Shown piece by piece: positions 33,259-42,468 of a stretch of DNA of 62,062 nucleotides (position 1 is the stretch's first letter; the number at the start of each line of letters is the position of its first letter). The stretch is from Xanthomarina sp035306705 (lineage in GTDB: Bacteria; Bacteroidota; Bacteroidia; Flavobacteriales; Flavobacteriaceae), in the NCBI RefSeq assembly GCF_035306705.1, contig NZ_DATGNO010000167.1:1-62062 (forward strand). The letters run 5' to 3'. A model generated the notes under the pieces. It was not told the DNA's origin. It was given only the letters and a program-made list of their open reading frames with translations, and searched no databases. A program made the position numbers and the translations under genes.

Positions 33259-34920
33259 TTAAAGCTTATAGTCAGACAAAGGATTCGGGAAGTCTTCAGG
33301 GTTAGCAACTAAATGGTATCTTGGATCGTCGACATCTTCAATAATCACTTCTTTAAATTTCGGACTTGCCTTGTACATTAATTCTTTACAATCTTGACTC
33401 AAGTGCTTTAGCTTAATTGTCTTACCTTCAGCTTCATATTTTTCGACAATATTAAAAATAGCCTCCAAAGCTGAATGATCGCTAACACGAGATTCTACAA
33501 AGTCAATAATTACTTGGTCAGGATCGGTTTTTGGATCAAACTTTTCGTTGAAAGCCTGTATTGAACCAAAGAACAAAGGCCCCCAAATTTCATATACTTT
33601 TGTACCATCTTCCTTAATACGTTTTCTAGCACGAATACGTATGGCATTTTGCCAAGCAAATGACAAGGCTGAGATAATAACACCAACGAATACCGCAATG
33701 GCTAAATCGTAAATAACGGTAACAGAAGAAACTATTATTAAAACAACAGCATCAGATAAAGGAATCTTTTTAATAATTCGGAAACTGGACCATGCAAAGG
33801 TTTCAATAACCATCATAAACATTACTCCAACTAATGCGGCAATAGGTACTTGTTCTATTAATTGATCGGTAAAAAGTATAAACGTTAGTAACGTTAGAGC
33901 CATCATAATACCAGATAAACGTCCTCGCCCACCAGCGTTAATATTAATAACCGTTTGGCCAATCATACCACATCCACCTGTTCCACCAAAAAGCCCCGAC
34001 ATAATATTTCCGGTTCCTTGAGCAATACATTCTTGGTCGCCATTACCTCTAGTTTCAGTTAGCTCATCCACTAAATTCATAGTCATCAAGGACTCTATTA
34101 ATCCTACGGAAGCCGCTAAAAAGGCATAAGGTAAAATAAATTTTAAAGTATCTAAATTAATAGGAAGGTTTTGCCACAGCTCTAGATTAGGTGTTGGAAA
34201 TTCACCTTTTAAACCCGTTCCTCCACCTTCAATAATATAAGATCCTACCGTCGATACATCTAAATTAAAACCAATAGCAATTAAGCTTGTTACTAAAATA
34301 GCGGTTAATGCTGCGGGTACTTTCTTAGTGATTTTTGGTAAACCCCAAATAATTCCCATGGTTAAAAGCACCAAACCAAGCATGATATAAAGTTCGGTAC
34401 CTTGCATATAGGTGCTAACGTATTTTTTAACACCATCAGCTGAAACTTCTAAAGATTTATGTGAAAACATTTTTACCTGTGCCCAAAAAATAACAATGGC
34501 AAGACCATTAACAAATCCTAGCATCACTGGATGTGGGATTAAGCGTACAAAACGCCCTAATTTAAATACACCCGCCATAATTTGAATGACACCCATTAAT
34601 ATAACACAGGCCATTAAATAGAAGAATCCCATGTTCTTAATCGGTTGATCAAAAAGCATTCCTTTGGTATGGCCATCTGCAATCATGGTAACAAAAATAA
34701 CCGCAACAGCACCAGCAGCACCCGAGATTAATCCCGGTCTTCCTCCAAAAATTGCGGCAATCAACCCAATAATAAATGCTCCTGAAAGAGCCATCAGCGG
34801 ATCTATTTGTGCAACAAAAGCAAACGCAACCACTTCTGGAATCATTGCTAAAGACACGGTAATCCCGCTTAAAATATCATTTTTAGGGTTACTTGTGAAT
34901 TTTCGAAAAAATTGAGTCAT
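33259..34920 (-). CDS. SulP-family anion transporter with STAS domain
   Basis: From ATG 34920 the protein has 553 residues: about 10-14 membrane helices with SulP motifs (LSGITVSLAMIPEVVAFAFV, GGRPGLISGAAGAVAV, FGGTGGCGMIGQTVININAGGRGRLSG) and a C-terminal STAS domain (about 425-525, VIIDFVESRVSDHSALEAI). SulP proteins carry sulfate, bicarbonate or dicarboxylates; this form resembles the BicA/SulP bicarbonate group but the substrate is uncertain. A longer frame from GTG 34968 would place the promoter inside the gene, so 34920 is chosen. Confidence 0.92.
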   Translation of the reverse strand: MTQFFRKFTSNPKNDILSGITVSLAMIPEVVAFAFVAQIDPLMALSGAFIIGLIAAIFGGRPGLISGAAGAVAVIFVTMIADGHTKGMLFDQPIKNMGFFYLMACVILMGVIQIMAGVFKLGRFVRLIPHPVMLGFVNGLAIVIFWAQVKMFSHKSLEVSADGVKKYVSTYMQGTELYIMLGLVLLTMGIIWGLPKITKKVPAALTAILVTSLIAIGFNLDVSTVGSYIIEGGGTGLKGEFPTPNLELWQNLPINLDTLKFILPYAFLAASVGLIESLMTMNLVDELTETRGNGDQECIAQGTGNIMSGLFGGTGGCGMIGQTVININAGGRGRLSGIMMALTLLTFILFTDQLIEQVPIAALVGVMFMMVIETFAWSSFRIIKKIPLSDAVVLIIVSSVTVIYDLAIAVFVGVIISALSFAWQNAIRIRARKRIKEDGTKVYEIWGPLFFGSIQAFNEKFDPKTDPDQVIIDFVESRVSDHSALEAIFNIVEKYEAEGKTIKLKHLSQDCKELMYKASPKFKEVIIEDVDDPRYHLVANPEDFPNPLSDYKL

Positions 34921-34940
34921 CGTTCTTTTTTTGGAGGGTG

Positions 34941-34970
34941 CAAAAATAGACTTAATATGGTTAAACACAA
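34941..34970 (-). promoter_or_regulatory. Bacteroidota promoter for the SulP gene
   Basis: On the reverse strand TTG (34970-34968) precedes TATTTTTG (34948-34941) with a 19-nt spacer, the Bacteroidota consensus layout. The -7 element ends 20 nt upstream of ATG 34920, which supports that start. Confidence 0.75.
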
Positions 34971-35018
34971 GGCTATATTCTTATAAATTGTTTAGTTTTA
35001 TACTTTAATTCTTGATTT

Positions 35019-36752
35019 ATGAAAAAAAATATCGCTTTTTCTCTTATCTGTTTGTCTTTCAATTTTTTATTATCCCAGACGTCTCCACAGCTTTTAACGA
35101 ATTTTGAAAAAAGTGGTGGAACTGAAACCGAAACTTATCAAGAAGTCATTAATTATTTTAAAAGTTTAAGTATTATTTATCCCGAAATTTCAATGCTGGA
35201 AATGGGTAAAACCGATTCTGGAGAACCTTTGCATATTGTTATTTTCAACAAAGTTTCAAACTTCGATTTTTCGGAAATAAGAAAAAACAAACGAATTTTA
35301 TTGATTAACAACGGCATCCATCCTGGAGAAACAGATGGAATTGATGCCACCATGATGCTGTATCGAGATTTAGCCCAAGGTAAAATAAAAGCTCCTAAAA
35401 ACACGGTTTTGGTAACGATTCCTATTTATAATGTTGGAGGTAGTTTAAACAGAAATACAGGTTCTCGTGCCAACCAAAATGGTCCAAAAGAATATGGTTT
35501 TAGAGGCAACGCCAGAAATTACGATTTGAATCGAGATTTCATAAAATGTGATACTGAAAACGCTAAAAGTTTTACAGAAATTTTTCATTTGGTGCAACCA
35601 GATGTATTTATAGATAATCATGTAAGCAATGGTGCAGACTATCAATATGCGCTTACGCATTTATTCACACAACACAATAAACTAGGCGGTTCTTTAGGCA
35701 CTTATTTAAACACGGAAATGATGCCTGCTTTAGAAGAAAAATTAGCAAAAAAAGATTGGGATATCACACCATATGTGAATGTATTTAATCAGGTACCTGA
35801 AGTTGGTTTTAGTCAATTTATGGATTCTCCAAGGTACTCTACGGGTTATACCGCTTTATGGAATGTGCTTGGTATGATGGTTGAAACACATATGCTAAAA
35901 CCTTACAAACAACGTGTGGAAGGCACTTATGAGCTTATGTTAAGTATGATTGAAATTACCGAAGAACAAGGTGAGAAAATATCAGAATTAAGGCGAAATG
36001 CTTTTAAAGAATTTCAGTTGAAAAAAATATACCCCTTAGATTGGGAGATTGATACAACTAAAACTACAATATTAAATTTTGAAGGTTTTGAAGGCGAAAT
36101 GATTACCAGTGAAGTTACTGTCTTAACACGCTTAAAATACGACAGAACCAAACCCTTTACCAAAGAAGTTATTTATCAAAACAACTTTAAACCTAAAACG
36201 GAAATCACCGTTCCAAAAGCCTATATTATTCCTCAAGGTTGGCACAATGTCATTGATTTATTAAAACGAAATCAAGTACAAATGTCGCGCTTTAAAAAAG
36301 ATACAACCCTTTTGGTAACATCTTATAAATTGGGTGAATTTGAAACCAGAAAAAATGCCTACGAAGGACATTATCAACATTACAATACCCATATAAATAC
36401 TTCAAAAGAAAAAATAAATTTCAGAAAAGGAGATTATTATCTTGAAACAAATCAAATGGCCTTACGTTATATATTAGAAACTTTAGAGCCACAAGCTCCC
36501 GATTCATTTTTTAATTGGAATTTTTTCGACACGGTTTTACAACAAAAGGAAGGTTTTTCACCTTATATTTTTGAAGATACGGCCAAAGAAATGTTAGATA
36601 ATAATGCCGAATTAAAAGCGGAATTTCTAAAGAAAAAAGAAAATGAAAAAGACTTTGCTACCAATTGGTATGCACAACTTAATTGGTTGTACGAGCGCTC
36701 TTATCATGCTGAAAAAGCCTTTATGCAATATCCAATTTATCGCATGGATTAA
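35019..36752 (+). CDS. Secreted M14-family zinc carboxypeptidase
   Basis: The 577-residue protein has a signal peptide (about 1-20, ends LLSQ). The zinc ligands are H101 and E104 in HPGETDG and H201 in DNHVSNGADY; E289 in VETHML is the likely catalytic glutamate. These are features of M14 carboxypeptidases, which remove C-terminal residues from peptides, including gamma-glutamyl or cell-wall peptides in some branches. The region after about residue 320 is a beta-rich extension without recognised motif. It is followed 63 nt later by the GNAT-nitrilase gene in the same direction. Confidence 0.88.
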   Translation: MKKNIAFSLICLSFNFLLSQTSPQLLTNFEKSGGTETETYQEVINYFKSLSIIYPEISMLEMGKTDSGEPLHIVIFNKVSNFDFSEIRKNKRILLINNGIHPGETDGIDATMMLYRDLAQGKIKAPKNTVLVTIPIYNVGGSLNRNTGSRANQNGPKEYGFRGNARNYDLNRDFIKCDTENAKSFTEIFHLVQPDVFIDNHVSNGADYQYALTHLFTQHNKLGGSLGTYLNTEMMPALEEKLAKKDWDITPYVNVFNQVPEVGFSQFMDSPRYSTGYTALWNVLGMMVETHMLKPYKQRVEGTYELMLSMIEITEEQGEKISELRRNAFKEFQLKKIYPLDWEIDTTKTTILNFEGFEGEMITSEVTVLTRLKYDRTKPFTKEVIYQNNFKPKTEITVPKAYIIPQGWHNVIDLLKRNQVQMSRFKKDTTLLVTSYKLGEFETRKNAYEGHYQHYNTHINTSKEKINFRKGDYYLETNQMALRYILETLEPQAPDSFFNWNFFDTVLQQKEGFSPYIFEDTAKEMLDNNAELKAEFLKKKENEKDFATNWYAQLNWLYERSYHAEKAFMQYPIYRMD

Positions 36753-36815
36753 TTAAATAATTAGTAATTTACGACTATAAATTCGTTTACATTTACATAA
36801 AATTATTCATAGTAT

Positions 36816-38345
36816 ATGAAACCACAAGACATTGAAAATATAGAATTACAATATCTCACCTTAAACGATTATCAAGAGTTAAAAGGCGCCATGTTGGAGG
36901 CTTATAAAACCATGCCAAATTTATATTGGAGAGAAAATCAAATCAAAACCCTTATAGATAAATTCCCTGAAGGACAGGTAGTTATAAAAGTAAATAACCA
37001 GATTGCTGGTTGTGCACTTTCTATTATAGTGGATTATGACAGTATTGACGACATACACACTTACGAAGACATAACAGGCAACTATACCTTCAACACGCAC
37101 GATGCCAATAAAGGCGATGCTCTTTACGGTATTGATGTTTTTATAAAACCAGAATTCCGTGGCCTACGCTTAGGAAGACGATTATATGATTATAGGAAAG
37201 AAGTTTGTGAAAAATTAAACTTACGAGGCATTGCCTTTGGAGGTAGAATACCAAATTTTCACAAGTATTCTAAAGAGATGACTCCTAAAGAATATATTGA
37301 TAAAGTTAGAAGAAAGGAAATTCATGATCCAGTTTTAAACTTTCAAATTTCGAACGATTTCCATCCTGTTCGTATTTTAAAAGGTTACTTAGAAGGCGAT
37401 GATGCGTCTGGAGAATATGCGGTTTTGTTGGAATGGGATAATATTTATTACGAAAAACCTTCTAAAAAAGCAGCTACAAAGAAAAAAATTGTTCGTTTAG
37501 GACTTATTCAATGGCAAATGCGTTTATATAAAGATTTGGAGGAACTGATGCAGCAAGCCGAGTACTTTATTGATTCCGTTTCTGCTTATCGCTCTGATTT
37601 CGCTTTATTTCCAGAGTTTTTCAACGCACCATTAATGGCTGAAAACAATCATTTATCCGAATCTGAAGCAATTAGGGAATTGGCGAAATTCACACCTACT
37701 ATTGTACAAAAGTTTTCTGAATTTGCAATTTCGTACAATATCAACATTATTACTGGTAGTATGCCAGAAATTAAAAACGATTTACTCTATAATGCTGGGT
37801 ATTTATGCAAACGGGATGGTACTGTAGAACGTTATGAGAAACTTCATATTACACCAGACGAAGCCAAAGTATGGGGTATGCAAGGTGGTAACGAATTAAA
37901 AACTTTCGATACAGATTGTGGAAAAATTGGTGTTTTAATTTGTTACGATTCTGAATTTCCAGAATTAAGCCGACTGTTAGCAGATGAAGGTATGGACATT
38001 TTATTCGTTCCGTTTTTAACCGATACACAAAACGGTTACTCGAGAGTAAGACATTGTGCCCAAGCTAGAGCGATAGAAAACGAATGTTATGTAGCTATTG
38101 CGGGAAGTGTGGGTAATTTACCAAAAGTGCATAATATGGATATTCAGTTCGCGCAGTCCATGGTTTTTACACCTTGCGATTTTTCATTCCCGGCAAACGG
38201 AATTAAAGCTGAGGCAACTACCAATACCGAAATGATTTTAATAGCAGATGTAGACATCGATTTACTTCGCGAGCTCAATCAACATGGAAGTGTTAGAAAC
38301 CTAAGAGACAGACGAAAAGACCTATTCGAACTTCGAAAAAGATAA
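36816..38345 (+). CDS. GNAT acetyltransferase-nitrilase fusion protein
   Basis: The 509-residue protein joins two domains. Residues 1-215 form a GNAT-fold acetyltransferase (acetyl-CoA loop about FRGLRLGRRLYDYR, 114-127). Residues 225-509 form a carbon-nitrogen hydrolase with the Glu-Lys-Cys triad: E267 in FPEFF, K342 in YEKLH and C376 in LICYDSEFPE. Fusions of this kind are common in Bacteroidota; the substrate is unknown, possibly an omega-amide or an acyl-amine. It is the first gene of a run with a RimK-like ligase (72-nt gap), a GCS2 ligase and an FGase, so it probably trims or activates a product of that cassette. Confidence 0.92.
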   Translation: MKPQDIENIELQYLTLNDYQELKGAMLEAYKTMPNLYWRENQIKTLIDKFPEGQVVIKVNNQIAGCALSIIVDYDSIDDIHTYEDITGNYTFNTHDANKGDALYGIDVFIKPEFRGLRLGRRLYDYRKEVCEKLNLRGIAFGGRIPNFHKYSKEMTPKEYIDKVRRKEIHDPVLNFQISNDFHPVRILKGYLEGDDASGEYAVLLEWDNIYYEKPSKKAATKKKIVRLGLIQWQMRLYKDLEELMQQAEYFIDSVSAYRSDFALFPEFFNAPLMAENNHLSESEAIRELAKFTPTIVQKFSEFAISYNINIITGSMPEIKNDLLYNAGYLCKRDGTVERYEKLHITPDEAKVWGMQGGNELKTFDTDCGKIGVLICYDSEFPELSRLLADEGMDILFVPFLTDTQNGYSRVRHCAQARAIENECYVAIAGSVGNLPKVHNMDIQFAQSMVFTPCDFSFPANGIKAEATTNTEMILIADVDIDLLRELNQHGSVRNLRDRRKDLFELRKR

Positions 38346-38417
38346 TTTAAAGACTTGAAAAAGTTATTGAAAAAAACTCTAATTTTGTTTAAAATAAATA
38401 ATGCGATTTCGCTATAA

Positions 38418-39872
38418 ATGAATAAATATATTGTTGTCAATCATCCAGAAAAATGGCATTTTTCGATTGAGAATATTAAAGTAATTTCTTCGCAAGAATA
38501 TCTTACTAACCCGGAGTTTTCCCTATTAAAAAACGCCAGAATTTTTAATCTTTGCAAAGATTATTCCTATCAATCCAAAGGTTATTATGTCTCGCTATTG
38601 GCTGAAGCCAGAGGGCATTTGGCCATTCCAACAGTTAAGAATATTGTGGATTTGAAGGCTTTAAAATTGGTTCGAATTGTATCAGACGAGTTTGATGATG
38701 TGATCCAACAAAGTTTGAAAAATATCAAATCGCAAGAATTCACCTTAAGTATTTATTTTGGCCAGAATGTGGCTCAAAAATACAAAGAATTAAGTGCGTT
38801 ATTTTACAAGCATTTTCAGGTGCCTCTTTTAAGGGTGAAATTCAACTTTAATACAAAATGGAACGTGCAAAACATTCGTGCCATTTCAGAATCCGAAATT
38901 CCCACGGAGCACATGGAAAGTGTGCGCATTTTTGCCAATCAGTATTTTTCAAAAAAACGTTATGATACACCTAAATTAACTAAATCCGATTTCGATTTAG
39001 CCATTTTGGTCAACCCTAACGATCCTGCGCCACCGAGCAACGCAAAAGCCATTAAAAAGTTTATAGAAGTGGCTGAAAAGATGAATATCTACGCAGAAGT
39101 TATCGAGCCAAAAGACCTGTCTCGTTTATCCTCTTTTGACGCGTTATTTATTCGTCAGAGTACCGAAGTCAATAACGAAGCCTATGCGTTTGCCCGAAAA
39201 GCACAGCAAGATGGTATTGCTATTATCGATTATCCGGATGCTATTTTAAAATGCTGCAATAAAGTGTATATGGCTGAGGCACTTAACAACGCCAATATTG
39301 CTACACCAAAAACAGTCATCGTTCATAAAAATAATAAAAACGAGGTTTTAAAAGAAGTGGGTTTGCCCTGCGTTTTAAAAGCTCCAGATTCCACATTTTC
39401 TTTTGGTGTGAAAAAAGCGAAAACTGAGGAAGAGTATCATGACTTGGTTTCTGGAATGCTAAAAGAATCCGATTTGATTATTGCGCAAGAATTTTGCCCT
39501 TCAGATTACGACTGGCGGATAGGAATAATTGATGACAAACCGTTCTTCGCCTGTAAATATTATATGGCAAAAGATCATTGGCAAATATATAATTGGGATG
39601 CTAAGAAAAAAGATGATCAAGACGGTAATGCTGATTGTTTAGCTATTGAAGAGGTACCAAAAGTAATATTGGATATGGCATTAAAATCCGCCAGGTTAAT
39701 GGGAAAAGGCCTTTATGGAATAGACATAAAAGTAGTGAACGATAAACCCATGGTAATTGAAATTAACGACAACCCAAATATTGATTTTGGTGTGGAAGAC
39801 AGACATTATGGAGATCTTGTTTATACCGAAATTCTTTCAGCCTTAAAAAACAGATTGACCAATCATGAGTAA
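38418..39872 (+). CDS. RimK-like ATP-grasp ligase with RLAN N-terminal domain
   Basis: The 484-residue protein has an N-terminal part (about 1-195, NKYIVVNHPEKWHF... and RGHLAIPTVKNIVDL) of the RLAN type found only in RimK-like ligases, and an ATP-grasp domain (about 210-480): VLKAPDSTFSFGVKKA for ATP, DWRIGIIDDKPFFACKYYM, and E448 and N450 in MVIEINDNPNIDFG for Mg2+. Such enzymes join an amino acid, often glutamate, to a carboxylate through an acyl phosphate. The gene overlaps the next by 8 nt, so a complex or shared pathway is likely. The substrate is not known. Confidence 0.92.
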   Translation: MNKYIVVNHPEKWHFSIENIKVISSQEYLTNPEFSLLKNARIFNLCKDYSYQSKGYYVSLLAEARGHLAIPTVKNIVDLKALKLVRIVSDEFDDVIQQSLKNIKSQEFTLSIYFGQNVAQKYKELSALFYKHFQVPLLRVKFNFNTKWNVQNIRAISESEIPTEHMESVRIFANQYFSKKRYDTPKLTKSDFDLAILVNPNDPAPPSNAKAIKKFIEVAEKMNIYAEVIEPKDLSRLSSFDALFIRQSTEVNNEAYAFARKAQQDGIAIIDYPDAILKCCNKVYMAEALNNANIATPKTVIVHKNNKNEVLKEVGLPCVLKAPDSTFSFGVKKAKTEEEYHDLVSGMLKESDLIIAQEFCPSDYDWRIGIIDDKPFFACKYYMAKDHWQIYNWDAKKKDDQDGNADCLAIEEVPKVILDMALKSARLMGKGLYGIDIKVVNDKPMVIEINDNPNIDFGVEDRHYGDLVYTEILSALKNRLTNHE

Positions 39873-41091
39873 AAAATATCATTTGTTTGAGGTTTATGGC
39901 ATTGAGCTGGAATATATGTTGGTTTTTGGCAAAAACTTTAAAGCAGCTCCAATAGTCGATAAATTATTGTTAAAAAAAGCAGGAAAGATAACATCGGACA
40001 TTGAAAATGGAGAAATTGCTTGGAGCAATGAATTGGTGGCACATGTAGTGGAATTAAAAACCAATGGTCCAACCAGTAACCTAAATGATTTATCTGAATT
40101 ATTTCATAAAAACATCTTAGAAATAAACACTCTTTTAAAGCCTTTAGAATCGTATTTATTACCAACGGCAGCCCATCCTTTACTAAATCCGTTAAAAGAT
40201 ACCGAACTCTGGAAACACAGCTATAGCGAAGTTTACGAGTTATATAACCGCATTTTTAATTGCAAAGGACATGGTTGGAGCAATGTACAGAGCACACATA
40301 TTAATTTGCCTTTTTTCGATGATAAGGAATTTGAAAAACTCCATGCTGCTATAAGAATTATTTTACCCTTGATTCCTGGACTATGTGCTAGTTCTCCTAT
40401 TCTTGAAGGGAAAAACACAGGTTTTAAAGATGCTCGTTTGGAGTATTACAAAACCAACCAAAAGGAAATTCCAGAACTTACCGGTTTGGTCATCCCAGAA
40501 CGTGTATTTAGTAAAGTAGATTATTATGCTACGATTTTCGAGCCTATAAAAAAAGCGATTAAACCATACGATACTGAAAATATATTAGACCATCATTTTT
40601 TAAATTCCCGGGGAGCCATCGCGCGCTTCGATAGAAATGCCATAGAAATAAGATTGGTAGATGTTCAAGAATGTCCGAAAGCAGATATGGCTATTTGTGT
40701 CCTGATTATTGAAGTCTTGAAACTTTTAGTTGGTAAAAAACTCGCAGCACTTCAGCAACAAAAAAAATGGCCTAAAGAAGAACTTTTAGACATTTTAAAT
40801 CCAGTTATCAAAGATGCAGAAAACTATGTAATTCCAAACCTAGACTATTTGAACTTGTTTCAGGTAAATGAAGCCATTTCTGTAAAAGCACTTTGGAAAC
40901 ATCTATATGATCTAGCAAAAGAAAACATACATGAATCGCATTACGAAACCTTGGAATCTATTTTAAACGAAGGCACTTTGGCCACTAGAATTTTAAAGGC
41001 TGTTGCTGAAGATTATTCCGAAGAAAACATTAAAAAAGTGTATATCAATTTAACCGAATGCTTGCAAGAAAATAAATTATTCCTTCCATGA
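39865..41091 (+). CDS. GCS2-type carboxylate-amine ligase
   Basis: The 408-residue protein begins with VYGIELEYMLVF (Mg-binding glutamates), has KGHGWSNVQSTHINLPF and ends its core with SRGAIARFDRNAIEIRLVDVQECPKADMA, matching the GCS2 (glutamate-cysteine ligase 2) fold. GCS2 proteins join glutamate or similar acids to an amine using ATP. A glutathione pathway is not implied, since no gshB is adjacent and the RimK-like gene is upstream. It overlaps the RimK-like gene by 8 nt and the FGase gene by 4 nt (ATGA). Confidence 0.88.
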   Translation: MSKKYHLFEVYGIELEYMLVFGKNFKAAPIVDKLLLKKAGKITSDIENGEIAWSNELVAHVVELKTNGPTSNLNDLSELFHKNILEINTLLKPLESYLLPTAAHPLLNPLKDTELWKHSYSEVYELYNRIFNCKGHGWSNVQSTHINLPFFDDKEFEKLHAAIRIILPLIPGLCASSPILEGKNTGFKDARLEYYKTNQKEIPELTGLVIPERVFSKVDYYATIFEPIKKAIKPYDTENILDHHFLNSRGAIARFDRNAIEIRLVDVQECPKADMAICVLIIEVLKLLVGKKLAALQQQKKWPKEELLDILNPVIKDAENYVIPNLDYLNLFQVNEAISVKALWKHLYDLAKENIHESHYETLESILNEGTLATRILKAVAEDYSEENIKKVYINLTECLQENKLFLP

Positions 41092-41783
41092 AACTGGTAC
41101 TAACCTGCGAACATGGCGGAAATATAATTCCCAAGGATTACGCTTCCCTTTTTGAAGGTTATCAAGATGTTTTAAAAAGCCACAGAGGTTTTGATTTAGG
41201 GGCTTTAGACTTATTCGAATATTTAAAACCTCTTTCAAATGTTTCGTATTCGAGCACAACCAGCCGTTTGTTAATGGAGCTTAACAGATCTTTACATCAT
41301 AAAAACCTGTTTTCAGAGTTTTCAAAAGAACTTTCAAAAGAAAAAAAAGAGCAACTTATTCATTCCTATTATTTGACCTATAGAAACAAAGTTGAGAATC
41401 AAATCAAGGAATTTATTTCTAATGGAGAAAAGGTTTTGCACTTGTCTGTACATTCGTTTACTCCTATTTTAAATAACATTATAAGAAATTGCGATATCGG
41501 GTTGCTTTTTGATTCCAGAAGTATTTCAGAAAAGCAATTCAGTAAAAGCTTTAAGGTCGAAATAATAAAGAATCACTCAGAATATCGCATCAGGTTTAAT
41601 TACCCATATCTAGGAAAAGCGGATGGTTTTACAACGTATCTTAGAAAACAGTTTCCTGAAAATTATTTAGGAATTGAGCTTGAGGTCAATCAGAAATATT
41701 CTAAAACCAACACTATGGATCTCCAATTAAAACAGAATATCTATGCTGTTTTGAAAAGTTATTCTACAGGAAAATTGAAATAA
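41088..41783 (+). CDS. N-formylglutamate amidohydrolase-like hydrolase
   Basis: The 231-residue protein carries the FGase zinc motifs: E8 and H9 in TCEHGGNIIP, D36 in HRGFDLGA and H122 in LSVHSFTP, and the late ELEVNQKY. N-formylglutamate amidohydrolases and kin remove N-acyl groups from glutamate. It is too short and isolated from hut genes for histidine breakdown; here it is the last gene of the amidoligase cassette, so removal of a formyl or acyl group from a glutamyl product is a fair guess. Its end overlaps the convergent VanX-like gene by 25 nt. Confidence 0.88.
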   Translation: MKLVLTCEHGGNIIPKDYASLFEGYQDVLKSHRGFDLGALDLFEYLKPLSNVSYSSTTSRLLMELNRSLHHKNLFSEFSKELSKEKKEQLIHSYYLTYRNKVENQIKEFISNGEKVLHLSVHSFTPILNNIIRNCDIGLLFDSRSISEKQFSKSFKVEIIKNHSEYRIRFNYPYLGKADGFTTYLRKQFPENYLGIELEVNQKYSKTNTMDLQLKQNIYAVLKSYSTGKLK

Positions 41784-42439
41784 GTTTTTGGGAAAGGTTC
41801 GTTTCTTAAAGTAAAGTGCCACCATTCTTTCGGGTAATTTCTAAAACCATGTTTTACCATCACATCTTGTAAAAGTTGTCTGTTGGTCTTTTGCTCCTTG
41901 CTTAAATTTTGGTAATTAACCCAAGAAGGTTCTCCAAAAAAATCGTACGGACTTCCCATGTCCAAAGCTTCGTGGGTATCCGCATCTATAATGGTTAAGT
42001 CTAAAGTACTACCTCGACTGTGTCCGGATTTTGAAGCAATATAGCCTTCCTTAAACAAGTGTCTTTTTTCAACATTGGGATAAAATTCTTGTTTCATTAA
42101 TGTATCGTCCAATTTTCTTGCCCATTTTATAAAATGATTCACAGCTTCTTGTGGTCTGTAAGCGTCGTAAATTTTTAAACACAAATTATGAAGTAACAAT
42201 TCCTCCTGAACCAATTTTAGGGCCTGAGCCGTTGGCCTTGTAACTATTAAGGTATTGGCATGATACCCAGCAATAGTATCTCCAACAAAATTATTTGTAG
42301 AATAATAACGCAATTCCACTTCTAAATCTGGAATAAAGGTTTTTGCATAGACAAAACCTTCTGGCATGCTCTTTTTATCTTGTTTGAAGGAAACAAAAAT
42401 TAGAAAAAGAGAAACGAATATGGCTGTTTTTATTTTCAT
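41759..42439 (-). CDS. D-alanyl-D-alanine dipeptidase, VanX/DdpX family
   Basis: The 226-residue protein has a short N-terminal hydrophobic segment (IKTAIFVSLFLIFVSF), so it is secreted or membrane-held. Zinc and catalytic residues are visible: H140 and D147 in SGHSRGSTLDL, E205 and H208 in EWWHF, and R95 in DAYRPQ. The family cleaves D-Ala-D-Ala in peptidoglycan turnover or vancomycin resistance; nothing here suggests a resistance operon. It is convergent with the FGase gene and diverges from the AlkB-like gene with only 29 nt between starts. Confidence 0.92.
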   Translation of the reverse strand: MKIKTAIFVSLFLIFVSFKQDKKSMPEGFVYAKTFIPDLEVELRYYSTNNFVGDTIAGYHANTLIVTRPTAQALKLVQEELLLHNLCLKIYDAYRPQEAVNHFIKWARKLDDTLMKQEFYPNVEKRHLFKEGYIASKSGHSRGSTLDLTIIDADTHEALDMGSPYDFFGEPSWVNYQNLSKEQKTNRQLLQDVMVKHGFRNYPKEWWHFTLRNEPFPKTYFNFPVE

Positions 42440-42468
42440 AGACTTTGGCTAATTTAGAGAAAAAATAA

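Noticed and set aside
34921..34968. Longer SulP reading from GTG 34968
   Set aside because: A well-formed promoter (34941-34970) lies inside the extension, so it cannot be translated from that transcript.
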